NCBI RefSeq assembly: GCF_003363715.1 | Contig: NZ_QREV01000005.1 | Location: 1-64,000 of the forward strand | DNA length: 64,000 nucleotides | Source of the DNA: Parabacteroides acidifaciens | Lineage (GTDB): Bacteria; Bacteroidota; Bacteroidia; Bacteroidales; Tannerellaceae | Direction of reading: 5' to 3' | Shown here: positions 52,297 through 61,595 of the stretch, one piece after another | How positions within the stretch are numbered: the stretch's first letter is position 1 | Layout: every line of letters starts with the position of its first letter | Made by a program: the position numbers and the translations under genes | The notes under the pieces: model-generated | What the model was told of the DNA's origin: nothing | Databases searched by the model: none | What the model saw: the letters and a program-made list of their open reading frames with translations, nothing else

Positions 52297-53154
52297 TTAC
52301 TCTCTTTCTATGGGGTTGTAGGGCGTATTCTTCGGGTGATAGGGTTGCCCGTTCTCGTCTGTGACTGTGATCTGGACATGGGGCGCCGTATCTTTCAGGT
52401 AGCCGATCGGGTCGGCGGCGAAGCGTTCGTGCACCTTGCGGAGGTCTTTGCGGGAGATGGGCTCGTATTCGGTGCCGGTGAACTGGATCGTTTCTTCTTC
52501 GCGCACCTTCTCGATGCCGGTACAGACGAAGGTGTAGTGCTGTTGGCTGTCGGAGGCTTTCAGGATCAGTCCGGGAAGGCCTTGCAGCTTCCAGGGGCCT
52601 TCGCTCCGGGGAATCTCCGGCGTGTACCAGGCCTCGTAATCCCGTCCGCGGAAACGGCAGGTCGCTTTGTAGCAGGTGTACGTGAGGATGGTCGCCGTGT
52701 CGGGCAGTAATTCCCAAGCGGGCAGTTCGGTCTTTTCCTCGCAGCGGAAGTTGCTGGCGGCGATCGGTTCGAGCATGGTCAGCTTCCCTTCGGGATAATT
52801 CTTGAAGATCTGGTAGTTCACATTCGCACTGCCTTGCTTCAGGTGTTCCTGGATGATTTCCTGTGATGCGCCGGATGCTTTGTCCGCCTCGATAAGCGAG
52901 TCCATGCGGAAGCGGGCGTAGCTGTAGAAGACGGAACTTTTGGGACCGACCTTCAGCATCATTGTTTCGTCGATCGGTTTGTCCGGATGGAGCGTATCGC
53001 CGATAAAGGAGGTGTTATACTGCGCGGTAAAGAGCACCTTGTCCACCGGCTTTGACTTAAGCACGTCATTGATATTGTACACATTGATATTAAATTGAGC
53101 CTGTGCGCCGAAGCAGCCCAACAAGAGAACTGTAGATAATACGAATCGTTTCAT
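52297..53154 (-). CDS. GLPGLI-family exported protein
   Basis: A 285-residue protein with a signal peptide (MKRFVLSTVLLLGCFGAQA) and the family-defining motif GPWKLQGLPGLILKASD. The family is restricted to Bacteroidetes, is exported, and is often encoded with TonB-receptor-like barrels, as here (the barrel gene follows, 256 bases downstream). Its function is not known. Two conserved cysteines occur in ILTYTCYKATCRFRGRDYEAWYTPEIP. Confidence 0.9.
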   Translation of the reverse strand: MKRFVLSTVLLLGCFGAQAQFNINVYNINDVLKSKPVDKVLFTAQYNTSFIGDTLHPDKPIDETMMLKVGPKSSVFYSYARFRMDSLIEADKASGASQEIIQEHLKQGSANVNYQIFKNYPEGKLTMLEPIAASNFRCEEKTELPAWELLPDTATILTYTCYKATCRFRGRDYEAWYTPEIPRSEGPWKLQGLPGLILKASDSQQHYTFVCTGIEKVREEETIQFTGTEYEPISRKDLRKVHERFAADPIGYLKDTAPHVQITVTDENGQPYHPKNTPYNPIERE

Positions 53155-53185
53155 AACTTTATCGTTTTAGAGTGTTTGTCTGCTG

Positions 53186-53193
53186 CAAAAGTA
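53186..53193 (-). promoter_or_regulatory. -7 box for the GLPGLI gene
   Basis: The minus strand reads TACTTTTG, an exact consensus match 31 bases before the start codon. Confidence 0.55.
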
Positions 53194-53248
53194 GCGGGCA
53201 GCAGGCGTCCGGGACGAGTAAAGTTATTACTGAAATATTACGGGAGGA

Positions 53249-53638
53249 TTATTCCAGACTTCTGGGATTACTTTCCAGATCTTTTATAATGAGTAAGACC
53301 GTACTTTTTAGAGGAGGGAGATGTTTCTTGATCGTGATGAATATCTTTTCTTCGTCTACTGTTGAATATTCATGCGAGATTATATTCCGTTGCCCGATAA
53401 TTTTTATCCAGGGTACTTGAGGATATTTTGGTAACAGTTGCTTATTGGTCTTATCGTCCACTTTCTTTACGTATTCACCTATTGTCTGTAATCTCATGAC
53501 GCATGAATCGAAAATAGTCATTCCCCAAGGGGTTGTAAGAAAGTCGTCCGGAGTTTGTATTTCCGTACATCGGTCTGTTATTACGTCGATTGCTTCGACG
53601 ATTAGAGACAGTCTGTCGATGATTTCATCTTTATGCAT
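53249..53638 (-). CDS. hepT: HepT-like ribonuclease toxin
   Basis: A 129-residue all-helical protein of the HepT (formerly DUF86) family. The catalytic R-X4-H-X-Y motif is complete: Arg84, His89 and Tyr91 in GQRNIISHEYSTVD. HepT is an RNase neutralised when its MntA partner adds AMP to the motif tyrosine. Its start overlaps the mntA stop by 8 bases (ATGCATAA), the usual order of antitoxin first, giving coupled translation. Confidence 0.93.
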   Translation of the reverse strand: MHKDEIIDRLSLIVEAIDVITDRCTEIQTPDDFLTTPWGMTIFDSCVMRLQTIGEYVKKVDDKTNKQLLPKYPQVPWIKIIGQRNIISHEYSTVDEEKIFITIKKHLPPLKSTVLLIIKDLESNPRSLE

Positions 53639-53924
53639 AGATACCTTCTTCCTTTATTTTGTTAAGCAATAACGGTCTTAGGCTTTTACGCAGGCGGATT
53701 AAGTCGATTGAACAGTTGCAAAGCTTTTCCAGGTCGCTTTGGAGGTCAAACATCAGATAAGGGTCTGCTTCCTTTAATTCGACAAATATGTCAAGGTCGC
53801 TGCCTTCTTTTTGTTCTCCACGAGCCACTGACCCAAAGATGCCAATTTTGAGAATACCATATTTCCCGGCAAATTTGGATTTGAATTGCTTCAACAAGGC
53901 AATATAGTAATTGTAATCTTTCAT
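53631..53924 (-). CDS. mntA: MntA-like nucleotidyltransferase antitoxin
   Basis: A 97-residue minimal nucleotidyltransferase. The motif GS-X10-DXD is present as Gly31-Ser32 ... Asp43-Leu-Asp45 (FGSVARGEQKEGSDLDIFVEL). In characterised MntA-HepT pairs it AMPylates the toxin. The ATG at 53922-53924 (MKDYNYYIALLK) is preferred; the longer frame begins upstream of the promoter box at 53946-53953. Confidence 0.92.
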   Translation of the reverse strand: MKDYNYYIALLKQFKSKFAGKYGILKIGIFGSVARGEQKEGSDLDIFVELKEADPYLMFDLQSDLEKLCNCSIDLIRLRKSLRPLLLNKIKEEGIYA

Positions 53925-53945
53925 AAAGAATCCTGCGTATGGGTT

Positions 53946-53953
53946 CAAAGATA
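53946..53953 (-). promoter_or_regulatory. -7 box for mntA-hepT
   Basis: The minus strand reads TATCTTTG, an exact consensus match 21 bases upstream of the mntA ATG. It supports the short mntA start. Confidence 0.6.
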
Positions 53954-54068
53954 CATAAAAAACCGTGATTCCTATGCAAGTCACCGTTTTTTCCGTAAGT
54001 TTGTGCAAACTTCTTCGCAGGAGGGAGTTAGGCGTTTGGGTAGTATGAAATCAAACAAACATTCATAT

Positions 54069-57000
54069 ATGAAGACTTTTAATGAACAGAAAAAGAGTGT
54101 CCGTGTTCTCACCCTTTGCGGGGCGGCGATGGCGTCGTTAATCCTCTGGGGATGTGGCGGAGCAGGCACGACGGCCGAATCGTTCGAGCGGTCGGACTAT
54201 TACACGCGTGGCATCGGGCAGTATCCCGGCGATCCGAAGGAAGATTTCTCTCCTTCCTTAGCTCCGGATTATTCGACTTACAGGAACATTGCTCTCCTGC
54301 GGTCGGCCTATTCCTCTTCCAGCCACGACTATAACCTGGTAGCACAGTTGGCGACAGACGGGATCGTGACGGACAAACAGCCGCAGTATCTGAACCTCTC
54401 GACTCCGGACGGCGACGTGCCGAGACGTGAACGCGAATGGATGATCGACGAAGGTCCGTATTCCCGCAACACGTTTCCCGGCGCCGATACCTATTTCCGT
54501 TTTACGCTGGCCAACTATAGCAAGGCGGTCGACAAACTGTCGCTCGTGGGAACAGTCGTTTATGACGATGCCGTGTCGAAAGGTGGTTACGAAATCGTCT
54601 GCGAAGGCTCCAACGACGGAGAGAGCTGGACGGAGATCGGCAAATTGAGCGGAAGCGGCTTGCCCGGTCAGGGACAGTCCGGACGGGTGAAGGTGACCGA
54701 TCCGAACAAACAGACCGGAGAAACAACAATGCCGGTCCGCAAGCTAAATGAAACGATTACATTCGATACCGAAGCAAACTACTCGAACTATCGCGTCCGC
54801 CTGAAGATGGCAGGTGCGCACGACTGGGTGTTTACGGAGGCTAACTTCTACGATAAAGGGGAATTGGTGGAAATGAAACCGTCCCAGTTCTTCAACAGCG
54901 CCTGGATGAGCGCCACTACGGGAGAAGAATGGCTGTATGTGGATCTCGGCAGCACGTCCGAGTTCGACAAGGTAATCCTGCACTGGATAAATAAAGCCGT
55001 AAAAGGTAAGATACAGGTGTCGGATGATGCCAAGCAATGGAAAGATGTTGCCGAACTGCCGGGTGGCGACGGGCTTAACGATGAAATTGCCCTCGGCGGT
55101 AAGCAGAAAGCCCGCTACGTGCGTGTTCTCATGCAGCAGCCGGTTAATGGCAGCCGTTATATCCTGAGTGAAGTGGAAGTGATGGGTAAAGGCGGACTGG
55201 TGGCACAGCCTGTTGCGACTCCTGCCGCGTCGAAAGGCGAGATCAACCTCTCCGGCGGTAACTGGAAGCTTCAGCGCGCTTCGGAAGTGAGCGCTTCCGG
55301 CGAAGAGATATCGACTCCCGCCTTCCAGCCTGCGAACTGGATTGTGGCGACTGTTCCGGGAACTGTCCTGAGCAGCTACAAGAATATCGGGGCGATCGGC
55401 GATCCGAACTATGCGGATAACCAGTTGCAGGTCTCCGAATCGTTCTTCTGGTCCGACTTCTGGTACAGGGATGAGTTTGAAGTGCCCGAAGGATTCAAGC
55501 AAGACCGCCTGTTCCTGAACTTCGACGGTATCAACTGGAAAGCGAATGTATATGTGAACGGTAAGAAGGTCGGACGCATCGAAGGCGCCTTTATGCGCGG
55601 CAAGTTCGACGTGACGGATGCCGTCGTTCCGGGAAAGAACGTGGTGGCCGTCGAGATCATCAAGAATACGCATATCGGAGCAATCAAGGAAAAGAATAAA
55701 CAGAGCACGGACTTCAATGGCGGTATCTTAGGTGCTGATAACCCGACGTTCCATGCGACGATCGGTTGGGACTGGATCCCGACGGTTCGCGGACGTAACA
55801 TCGGTATCTGGAACGATGTCAGCTTGACGACTACGGGTAAGGTGACGGTTGCCGATCCGCTCGTACAGTCTGTCTTGCCGTTGCCCGACACGACATCGGC
55901 TACCCTGACGGCTGAAGTGATCGTGAAGAACCACGATGCCAATGCCGTTAAAGGTACGTTGGAAGGCAAGGTCGGAGAGATCACGTTCCGGCAGCCGGTA
56001 GAACTGGCGGCCGGAGAAGAAAAGACGGTGGTCTTCGACGCCAAGGACTTCCCGCAGTTGAAGGTCGAGAACCCGCGCCTGTGGTGGCCGAACGGTTACG
56101 GGGCGCCGAACCTGTATGATGCGAACTTTACGTTCAGGATCGACGATAAGGTTTCGGATGCTAAAGACTTCAAAGTCGGTATCCGGCAGATGACGTTCAA
56201 CGAGGACAATCATATCCTGACCCTCTTTGTCAACGGACGCCGTTTTATCGGTCGTGGCGGTAACTGGGGATTCGGCGAATCGAACCTGAACTACCGTGGC
56301 CGTGAATATGACATTGCGGTGGCTTATCATGCGGATATGAACTTCACGATGATGCGTAACTGGGTCGGCATGATCGGAGACAAGGAATTGTATGAAGCTT
56401 GCGACCGCCATGGTATCATGATCTGGCAGGACTTCTGGCTGGCAAACCCGGCCGACGGACCTGATCCTTATTACCCGGAATTGTTTATCGCCAACGCGGA
56501 AGACTACGTGAAACGCATCCGCAGCCATGCCTCTATCGGACTGTATTGCGGTCGTAACGAAGGTTTCCCGCCGGAACAGATCGAAAAGGCGCTCCGCCGT
56601 ATCATCAAAGCTGAACATCCCGACATCCATTATATCCCGAGCTCGGCAGACGATGTAGTGAGTGGCCACGGCCCGTACCGCATGCTCCCGGCAAAAGAAT
56701 ACTTTACGTTGAAGACCGGTAACGATAAGTTCCACAGCGAACGCGGTATGCCGAACGTGATGACCTACGAAAGTATGCTCCGCACCTTCTCGCCGGAAGG
56801 AATCTGGCCGCAGGGTGACCAATGGGGTATGCACGATTATACACGCGAAGGGGCGCAGGGTTGTACAACCTTCAACTCGATTATCGCAATGGGATATGGC
56901 GAACCGCAGAATGCAAAAGAGTTTGCTGAACTGGCGCAGTGGGTGAACTATGACGGTCATCGCAGTATGTTCGAATCCAGAAGCCAGAATCGCAAAGGCT

Positions 57001-57698
57001 TGCTGATGTGGATGAGTCATCCTTGCTGGCCTTCTATGGTATGGCAGACCTATGACTACTATTTCGAGCCGACAGCGGCCTACTTTGCTATCAAGAAGGC
57101 TTCCGAACCGTTGCACATCCAGTGGAATCCGGTAACCGACGAGGTGGAAGTTGTCAACTACAATGCCGGTGCGCATAAAGGCTTGACGGCAAAAGTCCAG
57201 ATCCTGAATATGGATGCATCCGTAGTCTGGGAGAAAGAAACGACACTCGACAGTAACGAAGACACAACCGATAAATGTATCAAGCTGGAATTCCCGGCCG
57301 ACATCTCGAAGGTCCATTTCATCAAGATGACGCTGACCGAGAACGGCAAAGTTATTTCCGATAACTTCTACCACCGCAGCCTTGAAGAGAACAACTATCA
57401 GGATCTGGCCAAGTTGCCGAAAGTCGCTTTGCAATCCGACATCACAATGGATAAAGCTCCCGACGGAACCTGGAGTGCAACAGCCGTTATCGAGAATACG
57501 ACTTCCACCCCGGCCCTGATGATCCGCCTCAATGTGGTAGGCGAACAGGACGGACAGCAGTTCCTCCCGATGTTCTATTCGGACAACTACTTCTCTTTGC
57601 TCCCGGGCGAAAAGAAAGAAGTCCGCATCCACTGGAAGGACGAGGACACGCGCGGCAATGCACCGAAGGTGGTTGTTTCAGGATATAATGTAGAATAA
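54069..57698 (+). CDS. Large GH2-family glycoside hydrolase lipoprotein with two discoidin domains
   Basis: A 1209-residue lipoprotein (lipobox LILWGC at about 24-29). Two F5/8C-type discoidin modules come first (NIALLRSAYSSSSHDYNLVA; then EEWLYVDLGSTSEFDKVILHW), then the GH2 sandwich (RDEFEVPEGFKQDRLFLNFDGINWKANVYVNG) and the GH2 barrel (RFIGRGGNWGFGESNLNYRG). The acid/base is Glu831 in YCGRNEGF and the nucleophile Glu891 in FHSERGMPN. The arrangement resembles exo-beta-glucosaminidases and beta-mannosidases more than beta-galactosidases, but the substrate is undetermined. I use the ATG at 54069; an in-frame ATG at 54045 is possible. A -7-like TAAGTTTG lies at 53996-54003. Confidence 0.9.
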   Translation: MKTFNEQKKSVRVLTLCGAAMASLILWGCGGAGTTAESFERSDYYTRGIGQYPGDPKEDFSPSLAPDYSTYRNIALLRSAYSSSSHDYNLVAQLATDGIVTDKQPQYLNLSTPDGDVPRREREWMIDEGPYSRNTFPGADTYFRFTLANYSKAVDKLSLVGTVVYDDAVSKGGYEIVCEGSNDGESWTEIGKLSGSGLPGQGQSGRVKVTDPNKQTGETTMPVRKLNETITFDTEANYSNYRVRLKMAGAHDWVFTEANFYDKGELVEMKPSQFFNSAWMSATTGEEWLYVDLGSTSEFDKVILHWINKAVKGKIQVSDDAKQWKDVAELPGGDGLNDEIALGGKQKARYVRVLMQQPVNGSRYILSEVEVMGKGGLVAQPVATPAASKGEINLSGGNWKLQRASEVSASGEEISTPAFQPANWIVATVPGTVLSSYKNIGAIGDPNYADNQLQVSESFFWSDFWYRDEFEVPEGFKQDRLFLNFDGINWKANVYVNGKKVGRIEGAFMRGKFDVTDAVVPGKNVVAVEIIKNTHIGAIKEKNKQSTDFNGGILGADNPTFHATIGWDWIPTVRGRNIGIWNDVSLTTTGKVTVADPLVQSVLPLPDTTSATLTAEVIVKNHDANAVKGTLEGKVGEITFRQPVELAAGEEKTVVFDAKDFPQLKVENPRLWWPNGYGAPNLYDANFTFRIDDKVSDAKDFKVGIRQMTFNEDNHILTLFVNGRRFIGRGGNWGFGESNLNYRGREYDIAVAYHADMNFTMMRNWVGMIGDKELYEACDRHGIMIWQDFWLANPADGPDPYYPELFIANAEDYVKRIRSHASIGLYCGRNEGFPPEQIEKALRRIIKAEHPDIHYIPSSADDVVSGHGPYRMLPAKEYFTLKTGNDKFHSERGMPNVMTYESMLRTFSPEGIWPQGDQWGMHDYTREGAQGCTTFNSIIAMGYGEPQNAKEFAELAQWVNYDGHRSMFESRSQNRKGLLMWMSHPCWPSMVWQTYDYYFEPTAAYFAIKKASEPLHIQWNPVTDEVEVVNYNAGAHKGLTAKVQILNMDASVVWEKETTLDSNEDTTDKCIKLEFPADISKVHFIKMTLTENGKVISDNFYHRSLEENNYQDLAKLPKVALQSDITMDKAPDGTWSATAVIENTTSTPALMIRLNVVGEQDGQQFLPMFYSDNYFSLLPGEKKEVRIHWKDEDTRGNAPKVVVSGYNVE

Positions 57699-57726
57699 CA
57701 AAAGGATTACATTGTTTCTCATATAT

Positions 57727-57759
57727 GGGGCAGGCTTCAAACCTGCCCCTGTTTGTTTT
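57727..57759 (+). terminator. Terminator of the GH2 gene
   Basis: GGGGCAGG (57727-57734) pairs with CCTGCCCC (57742-57749) over a 7-base loop, followed by TGTTTGTTTT. The hairpin overlaps the stop codon of the convergent response-regulator gene. Confidence 0.85.
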
Positions 57760-58453
57760 CGGTTATAATCATCAGCCCGATCCCTTTTACCGTCTTGATG
57801 CAGATTGTTTCGTCTTTTGACAACAGCTTGCGTAGTTTGGTTACGAATACATCGAGGCTGCGGGAGGCGAAATAATCGTCTTCTGTGTTCCAGAACTTGT
57901 CTAAGATGACTTCGCGGCGGACCACTTCGCCCGGCTTGCGGAACAGGAGTTCCAGGATGCCGGTTTCGCGTGGGGTGAGTAGTTGGGTGCTGCCGGAGGT
58001 GTGGAGCAGTGTAGCCTGGATAGGATTCAAGGTATAATTGCCGACTGTAAAGGTTTGCTGTGCGGCGCTTTTCTCCGCCATCCCTTGCTTCATGCGGAGC
58101 AGGGCGTGGACGTGGGCATCCAGCTCTTCGGGGAGAAAAGGCTTCTTTACGTAATTGTTGACTCCTAACTCGTAACCTTTCACCACATCTTTGGGTGAGA
58201 CGCGGGCGGAGGAAAACAGGATCGGAATCTCCTGGTCCGTTTCCCGGATGCGGCGTACCATCTCGTAGCCGTCCATGACCGGCATTTCGATGTCGGCAAC
58301 AATCACATCCGGCTTGTCCCGGCGGTAAGCTTCCAGCCCTTCTTTTCCGTTGTGGGCGATCGATACTTCATAATCACCGATCATATCTTCCAAGGCACTC
58401 TGAATAATATAACTCAGGTTCGCATCGTCTTCTACCAATAGTAACTTAATCAT
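57737..58453 (-). CDS. OmpR-family response regulator
   Basis: A 238-residue two-component regulator. The receiver domain has LLLVEDDANLSYI, phospho-acceptor Asp54 in VIVADIEMPVMDGYEM, and Lys in NYVKKPFLPEEL. The C-terminal winged helix includes LTPRETGILELLFRKPGEVVRREVILDKFWNTEDDYFASRSLDVFVTKLRKLL. It overlaps its cognate kinase gene by 4 bases. Related in architecture to RprY of Bacteroides; targets are unknown, though the neighbouring membrane-protein cluster and GH2 gene are candidates. Confidence 0.92.
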   Translation of the reverse strand: MIKLLLVEDDANLSYIIQSALEDMIGDYEVSIAHNGKEGLEAYRRDKPDVIVADIEMPVMDGYEMVRRIRETDQEIPILFSSARVSPKDVVKGYELGVNNYVKKPFLPEELDAHVHALLRMKQGMAEKSAAQQTFTVGNYTLNPIQATLLHTSGSTQLLTPRETGILELLFRKPGEVVRREVILDKFWNTEDDYFASRSLDVFVTKLRKLLSKDETICIKTVKGIGLMIITENKQGQV

Positions 58454-59658
58454 ACTGTTATTTCGTGTTCTGTGGGTAAAGGTAATGAGATCGTAAATTC
58501 GCTGTATTTCCCTTCCTGGCTCTCGACGCTGACGTAGCCGCCATGCGAGCGGGTGACGTTCATCACGTAGTTCAACCCCAAGCCGAACCCGGTGACGTTG
58601 TTTGCCGCACTGCGACGGCTGGCGGAAGCGCGTTCGAACTTGTCAAAGATATGATTTTGTGCGGAGAGGGAGATACCGATTCCGTTGTCTTTTACCTTGA
58701 TCTGTATAAATTTATTGTAGGTGCAGGAGCTGATTTGTATTTCGATTGTCTCTTTCGAGTACTTGATGGCGTTGTCTATCAGGTTGCTGACCGCTTCTTT
58801 CAGGTATTCTTCGTCTGCAAATATCTCTTCTGCTTCAATATTCAGGTTGAAAGTAACGGGTTTGCTTGTCTTGGCGGCAAACATCTGTGTCAGTTCCTCT
58901 ATCATCGGGCGGATGGGAATCCAACTTTTCTCCAGCAAGAGTTGCCCGTGTTCCAGTTTGGAAATGGTCAGAACCTTGTTGGTTAGCGCCAACAGGTGTT
59001 CCGTCTCTTTTTCCAGGATATCGAAGAACTTCTCTTTCTTCTCCGGCTTGTCGTCCAACTTCCCGCTCCGGAGGATGCGGGCTCCCATCAGGATGGAGCT
59101 GAGCGGTGTTTTCATATCGTGGATCATGGCATAGGAGAAGTCTTCACGCATCCGGGCTACTTCATCCTGCCGTTTGATGATGTTGATTTGTTTCTGGATA
59201 CCGATCAGCAGTATAATCAGTGCGATGGCTGTACCGAAAAAGTAATACAGCAACCGGCCGATGGAGCCTGCGCGCGGATTGATGATATGGGCTTGTACGC
59301 CTTGCGTGTCGTTGATCGGATAGACAAATGTATGCCGTTCGTTGAACAACTGTTCGTAGTCGGAGAAATACCGGATGTCTTTCCTTAAAACGGTTTCCGG
59401 ATCGCTGAGGGAGACGGTATCTATGCGGAACACAAGTTTGTCCAGCTCTCTTTTATTGAGTTCTTCCCTGAACAGAGCCGGAAATTCTTTTGTCTTATCT
59501 GCATCGTATTGTTCCGTTGTGTGGCAGAAGGCCTCGTACACTTGTCGTGCCAACAGCCCTTTTGTCAATGAATAGCTCCTGCCTATCCATTGCCCCATCA
59601 GGAAAAGGACGACAAAGACAGCGACAGCCGTTAATATAATATAGAATGATTTCGTCAT
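58450..59658 (-). CDS. Sensor histidine kinase
   Basis: A 402-residue inner-membrane kinase. Two membrane helices (about 5-24 and 134-155) flank a ~110-residue periplasmic sensor. The phospho-histidine is His180 in YAMIHDMKTPLSSILM. The ATPase boxes are present: YLKEAVSNLIDNAIKYS (N box), VKDNGIGISLSAQNHIFDKFERA (G1/F), and VTGFGLGLNYVMNV (G2). It is translated with the downstream response regulator (4-base overlap). Divergent from the three paralogous membrane-protein genes. Confidence 0.93.
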   Translation of the reverse strand: MTKSFYIILTAVAVFVVLFLMGQWIGRSYSLTKGLLARQVYEAFCHTTEQYDADKTKEFPALFREELNKRELDKLVFRIDTVSLSDPETVLRKDIRYFSDYEQLFNERHTFVYPINDTQGVQAHIINPRAGSIGRLLYYFFGTAIALIILLIGIQKQINIIKRQDEVARMREDFSYAMIHDMKTPLSSILMGARILRSGKLDDKPEKKEKFFDILEKETEHLLALTNKVLTISKLEHGQLLLEKSWIPIRPMIEELTQMFAAKTSKPVTFNLNIEAEEIFADEEYLKEAVSNLIDNAIKYSKETIEIQISSCTYNKFIQIKVKDNGIGISLSAQNHIFDKFERASASRRSAANNVTGFGLGLNYVMNVTRSHGGYVSVESQEGKYSEFTISLPLPTEHEITV

Positions 59659-59771
59659 AACTTCTTGATTTCACCGGCAAATATAGGTATTTCACCATTC
59701 CCTGCACCCTTTGTTTTCCATCTTAACGTAAAGATAACGTTGAGATAACTTTCTATCTCTTTCCTCTCCCG

Positions 59772-59779
59772 TATCTTTG
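59772..59779 (+). promoter_or_regulatory. -7 box for the membrane-protein cluster
   Basis: TATCTTTG, exact consensus, 29 bases before the first paralogue's ATG. The tandem repeat AACGTTGAGATAACTTTC just upstream (AGATAACGTT and AGATAACTTT, 10-11 bp apart) may bind a regulator. Confidence 0.6.
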
Positions 59780-59808
59780 CAGTGTAGAAATCAAAAAACA
59801 AATACGAT

Positions 59809-60378
59809 ATGGAAACGCAGGATAAAAGGATGGAAGAATATATGCCTTCGGGAGGTGTGGAAGTTAAGGCTCCTATGGGTAAGAGAAGGCTATGGATAGT
59901 TTTTTGTTTTGTACTTCTTATCATGAGTTTGATGTTATTCGACTATATATGGGGGCATTCGAAATATATGACTGGAGGTGTTGGCGGACTTTTCCTTATG
60001 TGTGTAACTTATATTTCTTTTCAGTTTCTTCTACTATATTTTTTTACTGGAAGAGATATTAGGGCTCTTCGTTTTCGTATACATTGGAGGATAACAGGAG
60101 TTTTTTTGAAAAAGCCTATACTATTAAAATACTATCGTGTGATGTTGGTGCTGCCGGCTACAGTATTGGGCGTATTACCTTCCATACATGGATTGTGTAC
60201 CGGGAATCCAACGTGCTATGCAGTAGGGCTGGTTCTATTTTATACGGGTGCGATGGGTGATTTTGTCTATTTGTGGAAACTCCTCCATTTTAGCGGAGAA
60301 GATATGATCGTTGATGGTGAAGAACCTTATTCCGCAATAGTTTTTAAAGGCACATATATTAATTCAGATAAAATGTAA
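59809..60378 (+). CDS. DUF3267-like membrane protein, paralogue 1
   Basis: A 189-residue protein with four likely membrane helices (about 29-47, 58-78, 105-122, 132-152). The C-terminal MGDFVYLWKLLHFSGEDMIVDGEEPYSAIVF resembles the end of DUF3267 proteins (a G-D-x(n)-D-G pattern), which are putative zinc metallopeptidases. The region that should hold HExxH instead reads QFLLLYFFTGRDIRAL, so it is probably not a peptidase. It shares its N-terminal (METQDKRMEEY), LKYYRV and SGRD-type features with the next two genes. The genes are AT-rich relative to their neighbours. Function unknown. Confidence 0.75.
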   Translation: METQDKRMEEYMPSGGVEVKAPMGKRRLWIVFCFVLLIMSLMLFDYIWGHSKYMTGGVGGLFLMCVTYISFQFLLLYFFTGRDIRALRFRIHWRITGVFLKKPILLKYYRVMLVLPATVLGVLPSIHGLCTGNPTCYAVGLVLFYTGAMGDFVYLWKLLHFSGEDMIVDGEEPYSAIVFKGTYINSDKM

Positions 60379-60385
60379 CAGCGAT

Positions 60386-60973
60386 ATGGAAACACAAGAT
60401 AAAAGAATGGGAGAGTATATTTACCCGGAAGGGAGAATTGTGAAAGCGGATATGGATAAGATAACTATATATGGGCTTTATTTTGTATCCTTTATAATCT
60501 TGACCCTCTTGTTTTGTTATATTTGGGGCTTTAATGAAAGCCATAATAGTCACTATGAATTGGGTGACACAAAGAATTATGAAGTTTGGACTCCCTTGTG
60601 GTTTTCTTCTCTTTTTATTACTCCTATTGTTTGTTTTTTTATTCAATTTATTCTGTTGTATCTGTTTTCCGGAAGAAACATTCATTGTTTAGGCATGAGT
60701 TGGTCATCTTGGAGAGTATTGGTGAGAAAAAAATTGCCTTTGAAGTATTATCGCATAGCGTTGCTGTTCCCTTATTTTTTTATAGGATTGTTGTTAATCA
60801 TTCATGGTTTCGGCATTGGAGACGGCCTGACTTATCAAATTGGGACGTACTGTATTCTCATAGGACTTCCTGACTTGGATTATTACTGGACGCTCCGCTC
60901 TTTTAAGGCAGAAGACAAAATCGTAGATGGCAAGAAGCCTTATTCTGGAATGATTATTAAAAGTTCGTATTAA
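60386..60973 (+). CDS. DUF3267-like membrane protein, paralogue 2
   Basis: A 195-residue paralogue starting METQDKRMGEYIYPEGRIVK, nearly the same first dozen residues as paralogue 1. Key shared segments are FIQFILLYLFSGRNIHCL (where HExxH would be), LPLKYYRIALLFP, and RSFKAEDKIVDGKKPYSGMII. It begins 7 bases after paralogue 1. This copy has D-L-D in place of the G-D of the first copy, so the G-D pattern is not kept either. Confidence 0.75.
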   Translation: METQDKRMGEYIYPEGRIVKADMDKITIYGLYFVSFIILTLLFCYIWGFNESHNSHYELGDTKNYEVWTPLWFSSLFITPIVCFFIQFILLYLFSGRNIHCLGMSWSSWRVLVRKKLPLKYYRIALLFPYFFIGLLLIIHGFGIGDGLTYQIGTYCILIGLPDLDYYWTLRSFKAEDKIVDGKKPYSGMIIKSSY

Positions 60974-60996
60974 CTCTGATAAAAAATAATAACGAT

Positions 60997-61581
60997 ATGG
61001 ACACGAAAGATAAAAGATTAGAAGAATATATACATCCGGAGGGGATGGAGGTGAAAATGAAAGCTGGCTGGATAAATGGAAGAGGCGTGGTATTAATACT
61101 AATGGTTGTCATAATAGGTAGCTGGTTATTTAATTATATCTGGGGGAAAGGTTCTGCTTTTGATTCTGGCCATCAGTTGGGGTATGCAATCAAGTATATA
61201 GGGATTGTCTGTATATTGTTTGGTTTTGCAGGATATATTTTGATTCAGTATGCCGTGCTGTATTATTTTTCCGGCCGAGACCGTCATGCTTTACAATGGA
61301 AGATGGATCAGGGGACGTGGCGATTTCTACTGGTTAAGCCAATGGCATTGAAGTATTATCGCGTGGCGTTATTATTGCCTTTCCTTGTGATGGGGTTACT
61401 GCCTATGTTACACGGATTTTGTATGGGAAACCCCTTAGTCTACTATTTCGGCGGTTATTGCCTTATTTGTAGCAGCAATGACTTTTGGTATTTCCTAAAA
61501 CTTCGGTCTTTTAAAGACGAGGATAAGATTGTTGATGGAAAACGGTCGTTTAATGCTACTATTATCAAAGAAACTTATTAA
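60997..61581 (+). CDS. DUF3267-like membrane protein, paralogue 3
   Basis: A 194-residue paralogue starting MDTKDKRLEEYIHPEGMEVK. It shares LIQYAVLYYFSGRDRHALQW, MALKYYRVALLLPFLVMGLLPMLHGFCMGNP, and LRSFKDEDKIVDGKRSFNATII. It begins 23 bases after paralogue 2. The three copies probably arose by tandem duplication. As with the others, no HExxH or other zinc site is visible, so any enzyme activity is doubtful. Confidence 0.75.
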   Translation: MDTKDKRLEEYIHPEGMEVKMKAGWINGRGVVLILMVVIIGSWLFNYIWGKGSAFDSGHQLGYAIKYIGIVCILFGFAGYILIQYAVLYYFSGRDRHALQWKMDQGTWRFLLVKPMALKYYRVALLLPFLVMGLLPMLHGFCMGNPLVYYFGGYCLICSSNDFWYFLKLRSFKDEDKIVDGKRSFNATIIKETY

Positions 61582-61595
61582 TACATATATATATT

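Noticed and set aside
53172-53420. 82-codon plus-strand frame over the hepT 3' end
   Set aside because: It overlaps hepT and its promoter region antisense and has no family features.
55728-57632. 634-codon frame antisense to the GH2 gene
   Set aside because: It is the mirror of a clearly coding gene with strong codon bias; the predicted protein has no recognisable domain. The same applies to long antisense frames at 37526-38596, 50097-51290 and 41354-42337.
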